NCBI GenBank assembly: GCA_016845065.1
Contig: JAERTG010000121.1
Coordinates: 62,001-126,000 of the forward strand
Length of the DNA: 64,000 bases
From: Fidelibacterota bacterium
GTDB lineage: Bacteria > Fidelibacterota > UBA8477 > JABMPR01
Reading direction: 5' to 3'
The position numbers and the translations under genes are program-made. Shown here piece by piece: positions 8,807 through 18,140 of this stretch. A model generated the notes under the pieces. That model did no database searches and was not told the origin of the DNA. It saw only the letters and a list, made by a program, of their open reading frames with translations. Position 1 is the stretch's first letter, and the number at the start of each line of letters is the position of its first letter.

Positions 8807-10447
8807 CTATACTTTGGGACCAGCTGCAATCACTTCCGGGGTGACACCATCCTCAAACTGCTTAAAATTCTCCACAAATTTAACTGCCAGGTTCTGGTAT
8901 CGTCTCATGTAATCCTCTTTATCAGCCCACGTTGAAATGGGATCAAGAATTTTCGAAGGAACATCTGGACAACTCTCGGGGATTTCGAATCCAAACACAG
9001 GATCCTGTCTAAATTTAACGGAGTCCAATCCACCTTCCAGAGCTGCATTAAGCAAAGCTCGAGTATGCTGAATACTGATGCGGTTTCCCACTCCAAATGG
9101 TCCACCGGTCCAACCCGTGTTAATAAGCCAACAATTAACATTGTGCTTCAACATCCGGTCCTTCAACAATTGCGCATAAACATAGGGATGATGCACCATA
9201 AAAGGAGCGCCAAAACAGGCACTAAAGGTACTAATTGGATCTGCTCCAAGACCAATTTCAGTCCCACCGACCTTTGAGGTGTATCCAGAGATAAAATGAT
9301 ACATGGCCTGATCAGCACTTAGTCTTGAAATGGGAGGCAAAACACCAGAAACATCGCAGGTGAGCATGAATATGTTCTTAGGGTTGCCACCTCGCGCATC
9401 TGGGACTGCGTTGCTAATAAAATCCAAAGGATATGATGCACGTGTATTTTCTGTATACATATCATCATCCAGATCAAGATGCCGAGAACGACCACCAAAG
9501 ACCACATTTTCGAGTATGGTCCCAAACATTTGGGTCACAGCATAGATTTGCGGTTCAGCTTCTGGATTCAGGTTAATAACCTTCGCGTAGCAACCTCCTT
9601 CAAAATTGAAGACACCATCATCGCTCCAACCGTGCTCATCATCACCGATTAGTCCTCGATTTACATCAGCAGAAAGGGTAGTTTTACCTGTCCCAGACAA
9701 ACCAAAGAAAATAGCAACATCCCCTTTTTGACCTACATTGGCTGAGCAATGCATGGTGAGGACATCTCTCTTTGGCAGGAGGTAATTCATGATTGTGAAG
9801 AATGATTTTTTTATTTCTCCACCGTATTTTGAACCTCCAATAATTGCTAGTCTCTCTTCAAAATTGAGAATGATAAATGTTTCGCTGTGAAGATCATCAT
9901 ATTCTGGATCTGCTTTGAAATCTGGTGCTGATATCAGTGTAAACTCTGGGACATGCTCCTTGAGCTTATCATCATCCCGTTCAACAACAAACATATTACG
10001 AGCAAACAAACTATGCCAGGCATACTGCGTGATTACGCGGATGGGCATACCATAGTTTTCATCAGCACCCACATAGCAGTCCTGGACAAATACATCCTTG
10101 CCCTGCAGGTAGCCCTTTAGTCTATTGGACAGATTGGCAAATTTCTTTTTTGTATATGGTTTGTTATGTTTACCCCACCAAATATCCTTCTTTGTCGAAG
10201 ATTCACGCACCACAAATTTATCATTTGCCGCCCGAGCAGTGTGTTCACCTGTATAGACTAGAAGGGGGCCATTGTGTGCAATTTTTCCTTCCTCCCTATC
10301 CAGGATCTCTTCGTACAGCTCGGAAGTTGATAGATTCCAATAGACATCTTTTAAATGTTTTAGGCCGTGATTTTCCAATCCATGATCGCTAGCTAAGGTT
10401 CCAGCATATTGAGAGTTTTTCATTTCATCGCGTAATTGACGTTTCAT
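8807..10447 (-). CDS. pckA: Phosphoenolpyruvate carboxykinase (ATP)
   Basis: The start is set at the ATG at 10447 (MKRQLRDEMK), with GGGG about 7 bases upstream, rather than 20 codons earlier. The 546-residue length fits the ATP-dependent family. The P-loop reads FFGLSGTGKTTLSAD, followed by the kinase-2 motif LIGDDEHGW, the metal and oxaloacetate-binding region (FEGGCYAKVI) and INTGWTGGPFGVG. The enzyme converts oxaloacetate and ATP to PEP and CO2 in the cytoplasm, the first step of gluconeogenesis, which fits an organism living on amino and organic acids (symporter at 14612, hut genes at 62590). It is a single-gene unit between a convergent GNAT gene and an upstream terminator. Confidence 0.95.
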   Translation of the reverse strand: MKRQLRDEMKNSQYAGTLASDHGLENHGLKHLKDVYWNLSTSELYEEILDREEGKIAHNGPLLVYTGEHTARAANDKFVVRESSTKKDIWWGKHNKPYTKKKFANLSNRLKGYLQGKDVFVQDCYVGADENYGMPIRVITQYAWHSLFARNMFVVERDDDKLKEHVPEFTLISAPDFKADPEYDDLHSETFIILNFEERLAIIGGSKYGGEIKKSFFTIMNYLLPKRDVLTMHCSANVGQKGDVAIFFGLSGTGKTTLSADVNRGLIGDDEHGWSDDGVFNFEGGCYAKVINLNPEAEPQIYAVTQMFGTILENVVFGGRSRHLDLDDDMYTENTRASYPLDFISNAVPDARGGNPKNIFMLTCDVSGVLPPISRLSADQAMYHFISGYTSKVGGTEIGLGADPISTFSACFGAPFMVHHPYVYAQLLKDRMLKHNVNCWLINTGWTGGPFGVGNRISIQHTRALLNAALEGGLDSVKFRQDPVFGFEIPESCPDVPSKILDPISTWADKEDYMRRYQNLAVKFVENFKQFEDGVTPEVIAAGPKV

Positions 10448-10522
10448 TACATCCCCAAAGTTTATGATAAAAATTATCACGCTAGAATAAACATGCGGTT
10501 TCAACATGCAAATAAATGTTTT

Positions 10523-10553
10523 AAAAAAAACTCCGTCATTTCAACGGAGTTTT
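10523..10553 (-). terminator. Intrinsic terminator for the lipoprotein gene upstream of pckA
   Basis: On the minus strand, ACTCCGT and ACGGAGT pair around a 7-base loop and are followed by a run of eight T. It lies about 20 bases after the lipoprotein stop codon at 10573 and separates it from pckA. Confidence 0.8.
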
Positions 10554-10572
10554 AGTACTCAGTGGGATAATT

Positions 10573-11346
10573 TTATCGAGGAAAATTAACTATTGTCCAT
10601 ATCTCTAGGTCACTATTGTTCATCCTTGATCCCTGGTTTCCACCAGGTCGACCTCCACCGCCCATCCCACCGTTTCTGCCACCGTTCATACCTTCGCCCA
10701 TGCCACCAGATCGACCTCTGGAAGGGCTACTCAGCTTGGCGGGTCTTTCAATCGTGGATTTCAGACCAAGTCCTAATTTTTCTTGATCGAAGTTCTCCCC
10801 GAGCATTGCCAAAGGAATTTGATACTCAATAAATATGGTTTCATCAATCGAATTGGCGGATGCCAGAAGATCTGCTGGACCTAAGCTTTTTCCAGCTTTT
10901 GTATCTGTAACAATAAGCGTTAAATCCCCGTCAAAAATTTCTGGATGATCAAAGTTCTTCTCTCGATCCAGGGGAATGTTCTGCTGATTTCTCCTGGATG
11001 AACGAGGGCGTTTCTCAAAAGGCATCGCGCCCTCAAATTTGATTCCAAGATTTTCTCTTTTGCCCCCCTCCACGTCTAGCCATATAGTAAGCCCTCCCAT
11101 GGTCAGGTTTCTCTTGAAATCCTTGTCAATACTGCTGATAGCTACATATAGGTAGTTTTTATTGTGACTAAACCCAATAGCAAAACTCTCACCCTCAGGG
11201 ATCTGAAATCTCCCTGTCCATTCTGATCGTTGGCCATCTATTAAAAACTCTTCTGTAGCCATCTGACTGAGATATGTGGTACTACTACAGGCACTCAAGA
11301 GAAGTCCCAGGACAGCTACCAATACTATATTCCAGTTTCTGTGCAT
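10573..11346 (-). CDS. Lipoprotein with a DOMON/CBM9-like beta domain and Gly/Met/Arg-rich tail
   Basis: The ATG at 11346 is preferred, with AAGGA about 7 bases upstream, giving a 257-residue precursor with lipobox LLSAC near residue 20. The core (IDGQRSEWTGRFQIPEG, then NYLYVAISSIDKDF) resembles the beta-sandwich start of CBM9/DOMON-like domains, which in secreted proteins bind sugars or heme. Near the C-terminus is a low-complexity stretch of Gly, Met, Arg and Asn (about residues 209-243), then a short hydrophobic end. No catalytic residues are visible. It is separated by terminators and gaps from its neighbours, so it is probably a stand-alone gene. Confidence 0.6.
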   Translation of the reverse strand: MHRNWNIVLVAVLGLLLSACSSTTYLSQMATEEFLIDGQRSEWTGRFQIPEGESFAIGFSHNKNYLYVAISSIDKDFKRNLTMGGLTIWLDVEGGKRENLGIKFEGAMPFEKRPRSSRRNQQNIPLDREKNFDHPEIFDGDLTLIVTDTKAGKSLGPADLLASANSIDETIFIEYQIPLAMLGENFDQEKLGLGLKSTIERPAKLSSPSRGRSGGMGEGMNGGRNGGMGGGGRPGGNQGSRMNNSDLEIWTIVNFPR

Positions 11347-11426
11347 TCTAATTCCTTCCATGTAAATAAATCCAGTTCACAACTTTGACATGGATATAGC
11401 TGAAAAGTTAAGATGGAGGATAATTG

Positions 11427-12569
11427 TTAAAGTAACAGAGAAATTCTTTTTATCAAAATTGCTGAAGCTTGCTGCACCAAGGCTTCATCGCAAAATCTCC
11501 CTAAAGTTATTCTGATCGTCCCTAGTTGATAGTTTAATGGAATTTGCATAGCCTCAAGGACCCCCGATCCCTTACCATCTGCACTATGGCAGGCAGCCCC
11601 TGCTGAAACCAGGACTTCATCCAGATTTGCTAAAATCTCCAGAGCATTTAATTGGGCAAAACTTACACTCAGTGTATTAGGAAGTCTGGGAGTATTACCT
11701 GCATTTACTCGAATCTCCGGGAACGCTTGCTTGAGACTGGCTTGCAATCGATCACGGAGATTCTGCTGCCGGAGCATCTCGCTCTCCAATTTCTGGGCAG
11801 CAATTTCCGCTGCCATCCCCAATCCTACTATCTGAGCAACATTTTCAGTACCCGCTCGCAGTCCGTTTTCATGATTTGCCCCATGTATAAGGGGTTCCAT
11901 GTCGACGCCTTCTTTAATATAGATTGCCCCAACTCCTTTGGGTGCATAGAGTTTATGACCAGCAAGAGTCAACAGGTCGCAACCTAAGTCACTGACATCT
12001 ACCGGAATCTTACCAACAGATTGGGCAGCATCTGTGTGAAACAATGCACCAGCTTCATGTGCATATTCAGACAACTCATTAATGGGTTGAATACTACCAA
12101 TCTCATTGTTGGCGTGCATTACTGATACCAGGATAGTTTTTGAAGTAATAATCTCTTCCAGGTCGTCAGCCTGGACAACTCCCTGGGTATCTACTGGCAA
12201 ATAGCTGATTCTAAAACCTTGATGCTGTAAATATTGGACAACATTTAGAATGGCGGGGTGTTCTATTTTAGACACGATGATATGCTGGCCTTGCCCCCCT
12301 TGTTTGGCTGCGATTCCCTTCAGTGCCATATTGTTTGACTCTGACCCACCTGAGGTAAATATGATCTCCTCCGGTTTACACCCTACCAGACCAGCTACTT
12401 GTTCTCTGGCAAAATCTATAGCCTCTCGATTATACTTCCCGAGGCTATGGTTGGATGAAGCATTCCCAAAATGGGAATGGTAATATGGCTCCATGGCTTC
12501 ATAAACCATTGGATCTATGGGTGTGGTGGAATTGTAGTCGAGGTAAATGTTTCCATTGGCTAGTAACAT
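11427..12569 (-). CDS. Cysteine desulfurase (NifS/IscS class)
   Basis: This 380-residue PLP enzyme begins IYLDYNSTTPIDP. It has TSGGSESNNMALKG, the HANNEIGSIQPI block, HTDAAQSVGK and the PLP lysine in TLAGHKLYAPKGVG. The catalytic cysteine is in SAGAACHSADG, placing it with group I desulfurases. The enzyme removes sulfur from cysteine as a protein-bound persulfide for Fe-S clusters and tRNA thiolation. No iscU, iscA or iscR lies beside it, so its acceptor is unknown; Fe-S factors elsewhere in the window are Mrp, MIP18 and a ferredoxin. It is monocistronic and divergent from the Spy-like gene. Confidence 0.92.
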   Translation of the reverse strand: MLLANGNIYLDYNSTTPIDPMVYEAMEPYYHSHFGNASSNHSLGKYNREAIDFAREQVAGLVGCKPEEIIFTSGGSESNNMALKGIAAKQGGQGQHIIVSKIEHPAILNVVQYLQHQGFRISYLPVDTQGVVQADDLEEIITSKTILVSVMHANNEIGSIQPINELSEYAHEAGALFHTDAAQSVGKIPVDVSDLGCDLLTLAGHKLYAPKGVGAIYIKEGVDMEPLIHGANHENGLRAGTENVAQIVGLGMAAEIAAQKLESEMLRQQNLRDRLQASLKQAFPEIRVNAGNTPRLPNTLSVSFAQLNALEILANLDEVLVSAGAACHSADGKGSGVLEAMQIPLNYQLGTIRITLGRFCDEALVQQASAILIKRISLLL

Positions 12570-12708
12570 GGTTCACTTCTTTCTGTCTAAGGTGAATGAA
12601 CATTTGAAAATAACCTTTGAACGCGAACTCCCTTAGATAAATCTAATGAACTTAACCTTCTCAATTTATAGTTGTCTAAAAGCACAGAAAATTGAGAGGA
12701 ACCAAATT

Positions 12709-13191
12709 ATGTACAAAATCACAAGACGTTTCATCATCCCCTTACTCATCATGGTCCTGGCTCTACCTACTTTTGCTCAGAAGAGATCCTTAAAGGATGG
12801 TTCAGGTCCAGGAAAAGAAGACAAATTCCAGAAATTGCAGCTGACTGATGAGCAGGAAGATCAGATGGAAAGTCTGCGCTATGACCATGAAAAAATACTT
12901 ATTGAACTAAAAGCAGATTTGAAAACCGCTCAACTGGATTTAAAGAAATTAAAACGAGCCGATGAGCCCAATAAGAAAAAGATTCATGCCCAGATAGAAA
13001 AAGTTGGAAAACATCGTATTGCCATTGACAAGGCACGGGCAAATCATCATCTAGAGGTTCGCAAAGTGCTCACAGAGGATCAGTTCAAAATGTTTCAGAA
13101 AAAAATGAAAGCTAAGTCCCATCATAGAGGGAAGCGAAAAGGTGGATTCTCAGATGATGAGGGTGAAGGTCGCAGACCCTATCGTAAATAA
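12709..13191 (+). CDS. Spy/CpxP-like periplasmic protein
   Basis: The ATG at 12709 has AGAGGA about 7 bases upstream and starts a clear signal peptide (MYKITRRFIIPLLIMVLALP, cleavage after TFAQ). The mature part of about 140 residues is highly charged and helical, with LQLTDEQEDQMESLRYDHEK and KVLTEDQFKMFQKKM, two LTxxQ-type motifs of the Spy/CpxP/metal-resistance periplasmic chaperone family. Such proteins buffer misfolded envelope proteins or metal stress. An intrinsic terminator follows 15 bases later. Confidence 0.7.
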   Translation: MYKITRRFIIPLLIMVLALPTFAQKRSLKDGSGPGKEDKFQKLQLTDEQEDQMESLRYDHEKILIELKADLKTAQLDLKKLKRADEPNKKKIHAQIEKVGKHRIAIDKARANHHLEVRKVLTEDQFKMFQKKMKAKSHHRGKRKGGFSDDEGEGRRPYRK

Positions 13192-13205
13192 TTCTTCCTC
13201 CCTAG

Positions 13206-13239
13206 AAAAAAAAGCACCCCGAATCCTGGGGTGCTTTTT
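13206..13239. terminator. Bidirectional intrinsic terminator
   Basis: AAAGCACCCC and GGGGTGCTTT form a near-perfect stem with A-run on the left and T-run on the right, so it can stop transcription of both the Spy-like gene (plus) and the convergent metallophosphoesterase gene (minus). Confidence 0.88.
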
Positions 13240-13266
13240 ATTATGAGTCAGTTTTAACCCCTTTTG

Positions 13267-14514
13267 CTAGCTGACGCCACCTGAAACTCCTTGAAGCTTG
13301 AAAAGTGTGATTTCAGAAGGTATTCCCAGGCGAAGTGGCGGCCCCCAATAACCTGTGCCTCGATTTACATAGATCTGCGTTTTGCCTTGTTGATAGAGAC
13401 CTGCATAGTATCTGTGAGCTTTAGCTACTGCCAGATTAAAAGGCATAAATTGTCCACCATGAGTATGCCCGCATACCATGAGGTCAATGGACAGATCCCC
13501 AATAAAATCAGCAGTTCCTGGTTGATGAGCAAGCATAATGCTGGGGATACCATCAGGAACACCGCTCATAGCCTTTTGTGGGTTGCTTTTGTGAGATTTG
13601 ATAGTGTGGTGTGCCATCAGGTCAGTTACCCCTACAATGGCCATTGAAGCTCCATTTAGCTTCAAAATGCGATGTTCATTTTCAAGATGAATCATCCCCA
13701 GTTCACCCACCTTATCCACCCATTGTTGGGCTCCTGAGTAATACTCATGATTTCCAGTGACAAAGTAGGTACCGTATTTTGCTTTTAATCCGCGTAGCGG
13801 TTCTACGTCATCTGCTAAACGATCAACTGAGCCATCCACCATATCTCCTGTGAAAAATATGAGATCCGGTTCAAGGGCATTGACTTGGTCAACCACCGTT
13901 CTTGCGTAGTCAGCTTTAATGGTAGGACCAACATGCAGATCTGAGATTTGAGCAATCTTCAATCCCTGGAATTCTGGTGGCAGATTCTGGATATTGATGT
14001 TTTGTGAGAATATGGTTGCCTTCCTTCTGGCTTGAAACAATCCAATACCACCCAATACTGATGTAACACCGACAATTCCCAAATTCATTGACATCAACAG
14101 AAATTGCCGACGCCCGGGATCCATTTGGATACTGCTAGGATTACTGTTGGTAATTGATCTCAGGATTTTGAACGAAAGTGTGCCTGTTACCCATCCCAAG
14201 TCCCTGATTATAAATGCAATAAAGGCCAGGGAGAACAACCCCATACCGATAAATCCAAGCCATAAAAATATATCGATGAGAAGATTCTCCATCCCTCTGG
14301 ATCGAAAGATCATACCAGCTATGGGTGTGATGGCCAGAAGGACAATAATTGCCCAATATATTATTAGACCCAGACCTGAAAGGTCAAAAGGAGCAACCAC
14401 TCTGGCACCCACGTACCCATAAAGCAGAGTCAAGACAAATACAACTACAATGAAAAACAAAACGATTCCCTTTCTTCCCCAGAATGAACTAAATAAAAAC
14501 CAGCAATGAGTCAA
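13267..14514 (-). CDS. Membrane-anchored metallophosphoesterase
   Basis: This 415-residue protein has about four N-terminal membrane helices, a further hydrophobic segment near residue 145, then a calcineurin-like phosphoesterase domain. The motifs are all present: AQISDLHVG (D-x-H), FTGDMVDG (GD), TGNHEYY (GNHE), and CGHTHGGQ (GHTH) near the C-terminus. It resembles YaeI/YkoQ-type enzymes, some of which hydrolyse lipid-linked diphosphates such as UDP-diacylglucosamine-like compounds. Whether it acts in lipid A synthesis (LpxH/LpxI role, neither otherwise visible in this window) is a guess. It is divergent from the symporter gene. Confidence 0.85.
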   Translation of the reverse strand: MTHCWFLFSSFWGRKGIVLFFIVVVFVLTLLYGYVGARVVAPFDLSGLGLIIYWAIIVLLAITPIAGMIFRSRGMENLLIDIFLWLGFIGMGLFSLAFIAFIIRDLGWVTGTLSFKILRSITNSNPSSIQMDPGRRQFLLMSMNLGIVGVTSVLGGIGLFQARRKATIFSQNINIQNLPPEFQGLKIAQISDLHVGPTIKADYARTVVDQVNALEPDLIFFTGDMVDGSVDRLADDVEPLRGLKAKYGTYFVTGNHEYYSGAQQWVDKVGELGMIHLENEHRILKLNGASMAIVGVTDLMAHHTIKSHKSNPQKAMSGVPDGIPSIMLAHQPGTADFIGDLSIDLMVCGHTHGGQFMPFNLAVAKAHRYYAGLYQQGKTQIYVNRGTGYWGPPLRLGIPSEITLFKLQGVSGGVS

Positions 14515-14611
14515 TCCCTTTCTGGTTCAAATTGCGGGGTGCTTTCAAGCTTAGCAATTCTATATTGTGCCACGTTCACTGCAACAATAATTAAATCTCG
14601 AGGTCGTTTCT

Positions 14612-15874
14612 ATGTCATTGCTACGTCAAGCATTCATGAAGTTCTGGAATTTAGAATTATACTGGAAAGTGTTTATTGGAATGGGTGCAGGAATTATTTA
14701 TGCCCTTTTATTGGGTGAGAAAGCAATGAACGTCGCCCCCCTGGGTGATATGTTTATGCGATTACTGAAAATGGTCATCGTTCCCTTAATTTTCTTTTCC
14801 ATAACTTCAGGGGTAGCCGGAATTGGTGAAAACAAAAGTTTGGGACGGCTCGGAGCAAAGACCTTCGGATACTACTTCCTAACCTCCATACTGGCCATCC
14901 TGATTGGCTTAACACTAACCAATGTCATACAACCAGGGATTGGTGTTGATATAAATGCTGGAGGGAAGGATTTCGACCCTTCCAGTCTGAGTCAACCGGG
15001 AAGCCTTGGCAACATCCTCATCCGCATGATTCCAACGAATCCCATTGCTGCGGCAGCGCAAGGTGATGTGCTTTCTGTCATCTTTTTCTCCATTGTCCTG
15101 GGGATGGCCATCACCGTTTTGCCTGAGAAACAGTATAAAATTGTGCATGAGTTGTTCGATACCTTTTTCAAAGTCATGATGAAAATGACCCAGGGTGTGA
15201 TCCTCTTTCTACCCATTGGTGTGTTTGGCTTAATTGCCAAGGCTGTTGCAAGCACAGGTTTTACTCTATTTAAAGCTGTGGGCTGGTATATGGTGACTAT
15301 AGCTTCAGGATTAACGATTCATATTTTTATTGTGCTACCAATTGTTTTTTTCCTATTCACGAAGATTAATCCCTTGAAACATTTTAAGGCAATTGCTTCA
15401 GCTATGGCAGCCGCCTTCTCCACCAGTTCATCAGGCGCCACTCTGCCTATTACCATGGACTGCATTGAGAATCGGGCAGGTGTCTCAAACAAGGTGACCA
15501 GTTTTGTATTACCCCTGGGAGCAACTATCAATATGGATGGTACCGCTCTATACGAATGTGCAGGAGTTCTATTTATTTCTCAGGCACTGGGTTTCGACCT
15601 TAGCTTCACCCAACAATTACTTATTGTAATTACAGCCTTCTTGGCATCTGTAGGAGCTGCCGCCATTCCTTCCGCGGGTCTGGTTATGATATTTATTGTT
15701 TTGGATGCAGTTGGGCTGGGAGATCACCCCCAGGCTGCTATTATCGTCGGAACCATGCTTGCTGTTGATCGTCCCCTGGATATGTTTCGTACCGTGGTCA
15801 ATGTAACAAGTGATACGATGGGTGCTGTGATAATAGCAAAATCTGAGGGTGAAGAAGTTCTGACTGAAGTTTAA
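14612..15874 (+). CDS. Dicarboxylate/amino acid:cation symporter (DAACS family)
   Basis: This 420-residue polytopic protein carries the GltP/DctA family signatures: the re-entrant serine-rich loop STSSSGATLPITMD, the NMDGTALYE motif in transmembrane segment 7, and VDRPLDMFRTVVNV with TSDTMGAVI near the end of segment 8. These bind substrate and Na+ or H+. The transporter imports glutamate, aspartate or C4-dicarboxylates across the inner membrane. The ATG at 14612 has CGAGG about 9 bases upstream. It is divergent from the phosphoesterase gene and followed by the structured RNA candidate. Confidence 0.92.
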   Translation: MSLLRQAFMKFWNLELYWKVFIGMGAGIIYALLLGEKAMNVAPLGDMFMRLLKMVIVPLIFFSITSGVAGIGENKSLGRLGAKTFGYYFLTSILAILIGLTLTNVIQPGIGVDINAGGKDFDPSSLSQPGSLGNILIRMIPTNPIAAAAQGDVLSVIFFSIVLGMAITVLPEKQYKIVHELFDTFFKVMMKMTQGVILFLPIGVFGLIAKAVASTGFTLFKAVGWYMVTIASGLTIHIFIVLPIVFFLFTKINPLKHFKAIASAMAAAFSTSSSGATLPITMDCIENRAGVSNKVTSFVLPLGATINMDGTALYECAGVLFISQALGFDLSFTQQLLIVITAFLASVGAAAIPSAGLVMIFIVLDAVGLGDHPQAAIIVGTMLAVDRPLDMFRTVVNVTSDTMGAVIIAKSEGEEVLTEV

Positions 15875-16021
15875 AATCTGCTCAGTGATCACGGTCTTTC
15901 AGACTCTTTGAAGGGTCTAGACCTCCTTTAATCATATCAAATCCGATAGCTCTAGGACTTGACAGACCTGAGAATTAAATTTGGCGCATTGGGGGAAATT
16001 TTGGGCGCTTTTTTAAATTTT

Positions 16022-16193
16022 ACTGCAACGATGCTCGGCATTTTTTGAACGAGAACTTACCAACGGGAACCCAACTCCTTGCTGCTAAGGCAGGCCTTTC
16101 CCTCCCCCCAGGGATCAAGGAAGTCTGATCTTTAAGGGCGGTGCCCACCGTGAATAAACACGGTTCAAAAACGTCACATTGTTGCAGTTTTTT
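16022..16193 (+). ncRNA. Structured RNA candidate, 6S-like
   Basis: The gap between two convergent genes holds a nested fold. An outer 12-bp stem pairs ACTGCAACGATG (16022-16033) with CATTGTTGCAGT (16177-16188, one G-U) and is followed by six T, so the closing stem itself ends in a terminator. A second 9-bp stem pairs TTTTTGAAC (16042-16050) with GTTCAAAAA (16163-16171). Inside are TCCTTG/CAAGGA (16076-16081 with 16116-16121), TCCCT/AGGGA (16099-16103 with 16110-16114) and a small CCGTG/CACGG hairpin on the 3' side (16148-16163). About 172 nt with long closing stem, central open region and terminal stem is the plan of 6S RNA, which binds RNA polymerase. No primary-sequence match was tested. 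A TANNTTTG match lies at 15976-15983, without a convincing upstream element. Confidence 0.5.
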
Positions 16194-16214
16194 ATTTGAG
16201 AAAACAGATATTTT

Positions 16215-18140
16215 CTATTCTAACTCATCCAAATTTGAGATTTCTACTGGCTCCACAGATCCTGAGGGCTCTATGCCAAATACACGTGTATAAAAATAGT
16301 ATTCACTTTCGATGGCTTTGATCACTGTCGTGGACTGTCTGAACCCGTGTGATTCTCCTTCAAAAGGTAGATAGGCCACTGGAATTCCATTCCGTATTAA
16401 AGCTGCTACCATGGATTCGGCTTGATTTGGAGGGACAACAGGATCATCCAAGCCCTGCATAAATATGACGGGACAATTTAGCTGGTCCACAAAATTTATC
16501 GGGGATCGGTCCAGATAGAGTTGTTTCTCCTCAGGATAAGCTCCCACCATGCTATCCAGATAACGACTTTCGAATTTGTGAGTATCCTGAGCTAGCAGTG
16601 TCAGATCGCCTACACCGTAATAACTAGCTCCTGCTTTAAACACATCCAAATAGGTGAGCGCAGCCAATGTGGTGTAGCCTCCTGCAGATCCACCCTTAAT
16701 TATCAATCGTTCTCTGTCCACCAGACCTTCATCTGCTAGGTAATTTGCAGCAGCCGCACAATCATGGATATCCCTAATGCCCCAATTCCCTTTAAGACGT
16801 TCACGGTATTCCCTGCCATATCCAGTTGATCCGCTGTAATTCACATCCACAATGGCAAAACCTCGAGTTGTCCAATATTGAATAGCCAGACCAAATGCAC
16901 CAGAGCTATTACCTGTTGGTCCCCCATGACTCAAGACAATGAGCGGGGGCAAGGTGTCTGCCGGTGCAGAATATTCTGCATTTTTTGGTGGATAATACCA
17001 GGCATGTGTCAATTCATCTCGAGCTGTTTCAAAACTTATGTGCTGGGCTATTGAAACATTGGTCTCTTCTATATCGGTCTCTGCTGCTCTCTGGACAATG
17101 TGTGATTCTTCTGTCTTCAGATTCATGACAACCACTTCACCCGGTTGGGAATGAGTGTGACCGATAAAGGCTATGGTCTGTTTTGATCCTCTGATCTGAT
17201 CAATCGTACTGTAGGGAGATCTAACTTCTTTATAAGAACCAGAATCTACATCTATCCTAATCAGGTGCGAGCCCTTCATATCTGAATAAGAAGCGACTAT
17301 ATCGCCAGAATTGAGCACTGTGTATTTACTCATGCCAAAAACCCACTGGGGTAGTCCAAATTCTACCTCTTTCTCGAGGACACATTTGATATAGGTGTCA
17401 GAATACTGATAGATATTCCACCATCCAGTCCGATCGGAAACAAAGTAAATCCTGCCATCAGGGTCCCAAAGTGGCTGAAAGACAGACTCGTCCCGACCAC
17501 CAGCAATCTTTTTAGTGCTGGCGATACTTCCGTCCACGTTCAAATCGGCGAGCATGAGTTGAGTGCCATCCCAGGGCATGTTTGGATGATCCCATGTCAG
17601 GAACAGGAGTTGGTTCCCATCTGGACTGAGTTGTGGGTTGGAGTAGAAATCATGCCCGGCTGCAATGTCCTTCATTTTGCCATTCTCGAGGGAGATACTC
17701 ACGATGGTATTCTCAATTTTTTCAGGTTCAGAATGATCTTCACCTACTGCATACAGTAATCCCCTGGTCGAGTCTAATATCATGTCTGCGAAACGAAATG
17801 CAGATTCGTGACTTATCTGTCTAGAGTCACCATTTTCGATGACTTCATATAGCTGTTGATCAGAATTGTTAATATAGAAGCGACGGCCAGCAGCGCAGAG
17901 AAAGGCACCCCCACCATATTCATGGGTTCGGTTTCGAGCATCGCTAGAAGCGGATGTGATTTCACTAGTCTTACTATCGGTCCAGGTCATAAGAGCGGTT
18001 CGACCCTTCTCAGCCGGTCGTCCCTCGGTCCAAAAGACTGATTCGCTATCAATTTGAATTTGCCCCAACCGTAAACTGTTCTGTACCAGCGACTTACCTG
18101 ATATGGGTGATTTCCAGGATCCATATGGACTCTGTATCAT
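16215..18140 (-). CDS. S9 family prolyl oligopeptidase-like peptidase
   Basis: This 641-residue protein has an N-terminal beta-propeller-like half with repeated short blades (for example SPDGNQLLFLTWD, DPDGRIYFVSDRTGWW) and a C-terminal alpha/beta hydrolase. The nucleophile is in KGGSAGGYTTLA, the acid in QGLDDPVVPP, and the histidine in GESHGFR. This is the layout of dipeptidyl aminopeptidase/acylaminoacyl peptidase-type S9C enzymes. No signal peptide is seen, so it is probably cytoplasmic and releases short peptides or acylated residues. Its start overlaps the stop of the upstream glycosyltransferase by one base (TAATG). Confidence 0.9.
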   Translation of the reverse strand: MIQSPYGSWKSPISGKSLVQNSLRLGQIQIDSESVFWTEGRPAEKGRTALMTWTDSKTSEITSASSDARNRTHEYGGGAFLCAAGRRFYINNSDQQLYEVIENGDSRQISHESAFRFADMILDSTRGLLYAVGEDHSEPEKIENTIVSISLENGKMKDIAAGHDFYSNPQLSPDGNQLLFLTWDHPNMPWDGTQLMLADLNVDGSIASTKKIAGGRDESVFQPLWDPDGRIYFVSDRTGWWNIYQYSDTYIKCVLEKEVEFGLPQWVFGMSKYTVLNSGDIVASYSDMKGSHLIRIDVDSGSYKEVRSPYSTIDQIRGSKQTIAFIGHTHSQPGEVVVMNLKTEESHIVQRAAETDIEETNVSIAQHISFETARDELTHAWYYPPKNAEYSAPADTLPPLIVLSHGGPTGNSSGAFGLAIQYWTTRGFAIVDVNYSGSTGYGREYRERLKGNWGIRDIHDCAAAANYLADEGLVDRERLIIKGGSAGGYTTLAALTYLDVFKAGASYYGVGDLTLLAQDTHKFESRYLDSMVGAYPEEKQLYLDRSPINFVDQLNCPVIFMQGLDDPVVPPNQAESMVAALIRNGIPVAYLPFEGESHGFRQSTTVIKAIESEYYFYTRVFGIEPSGSVEPVEISNLDELE

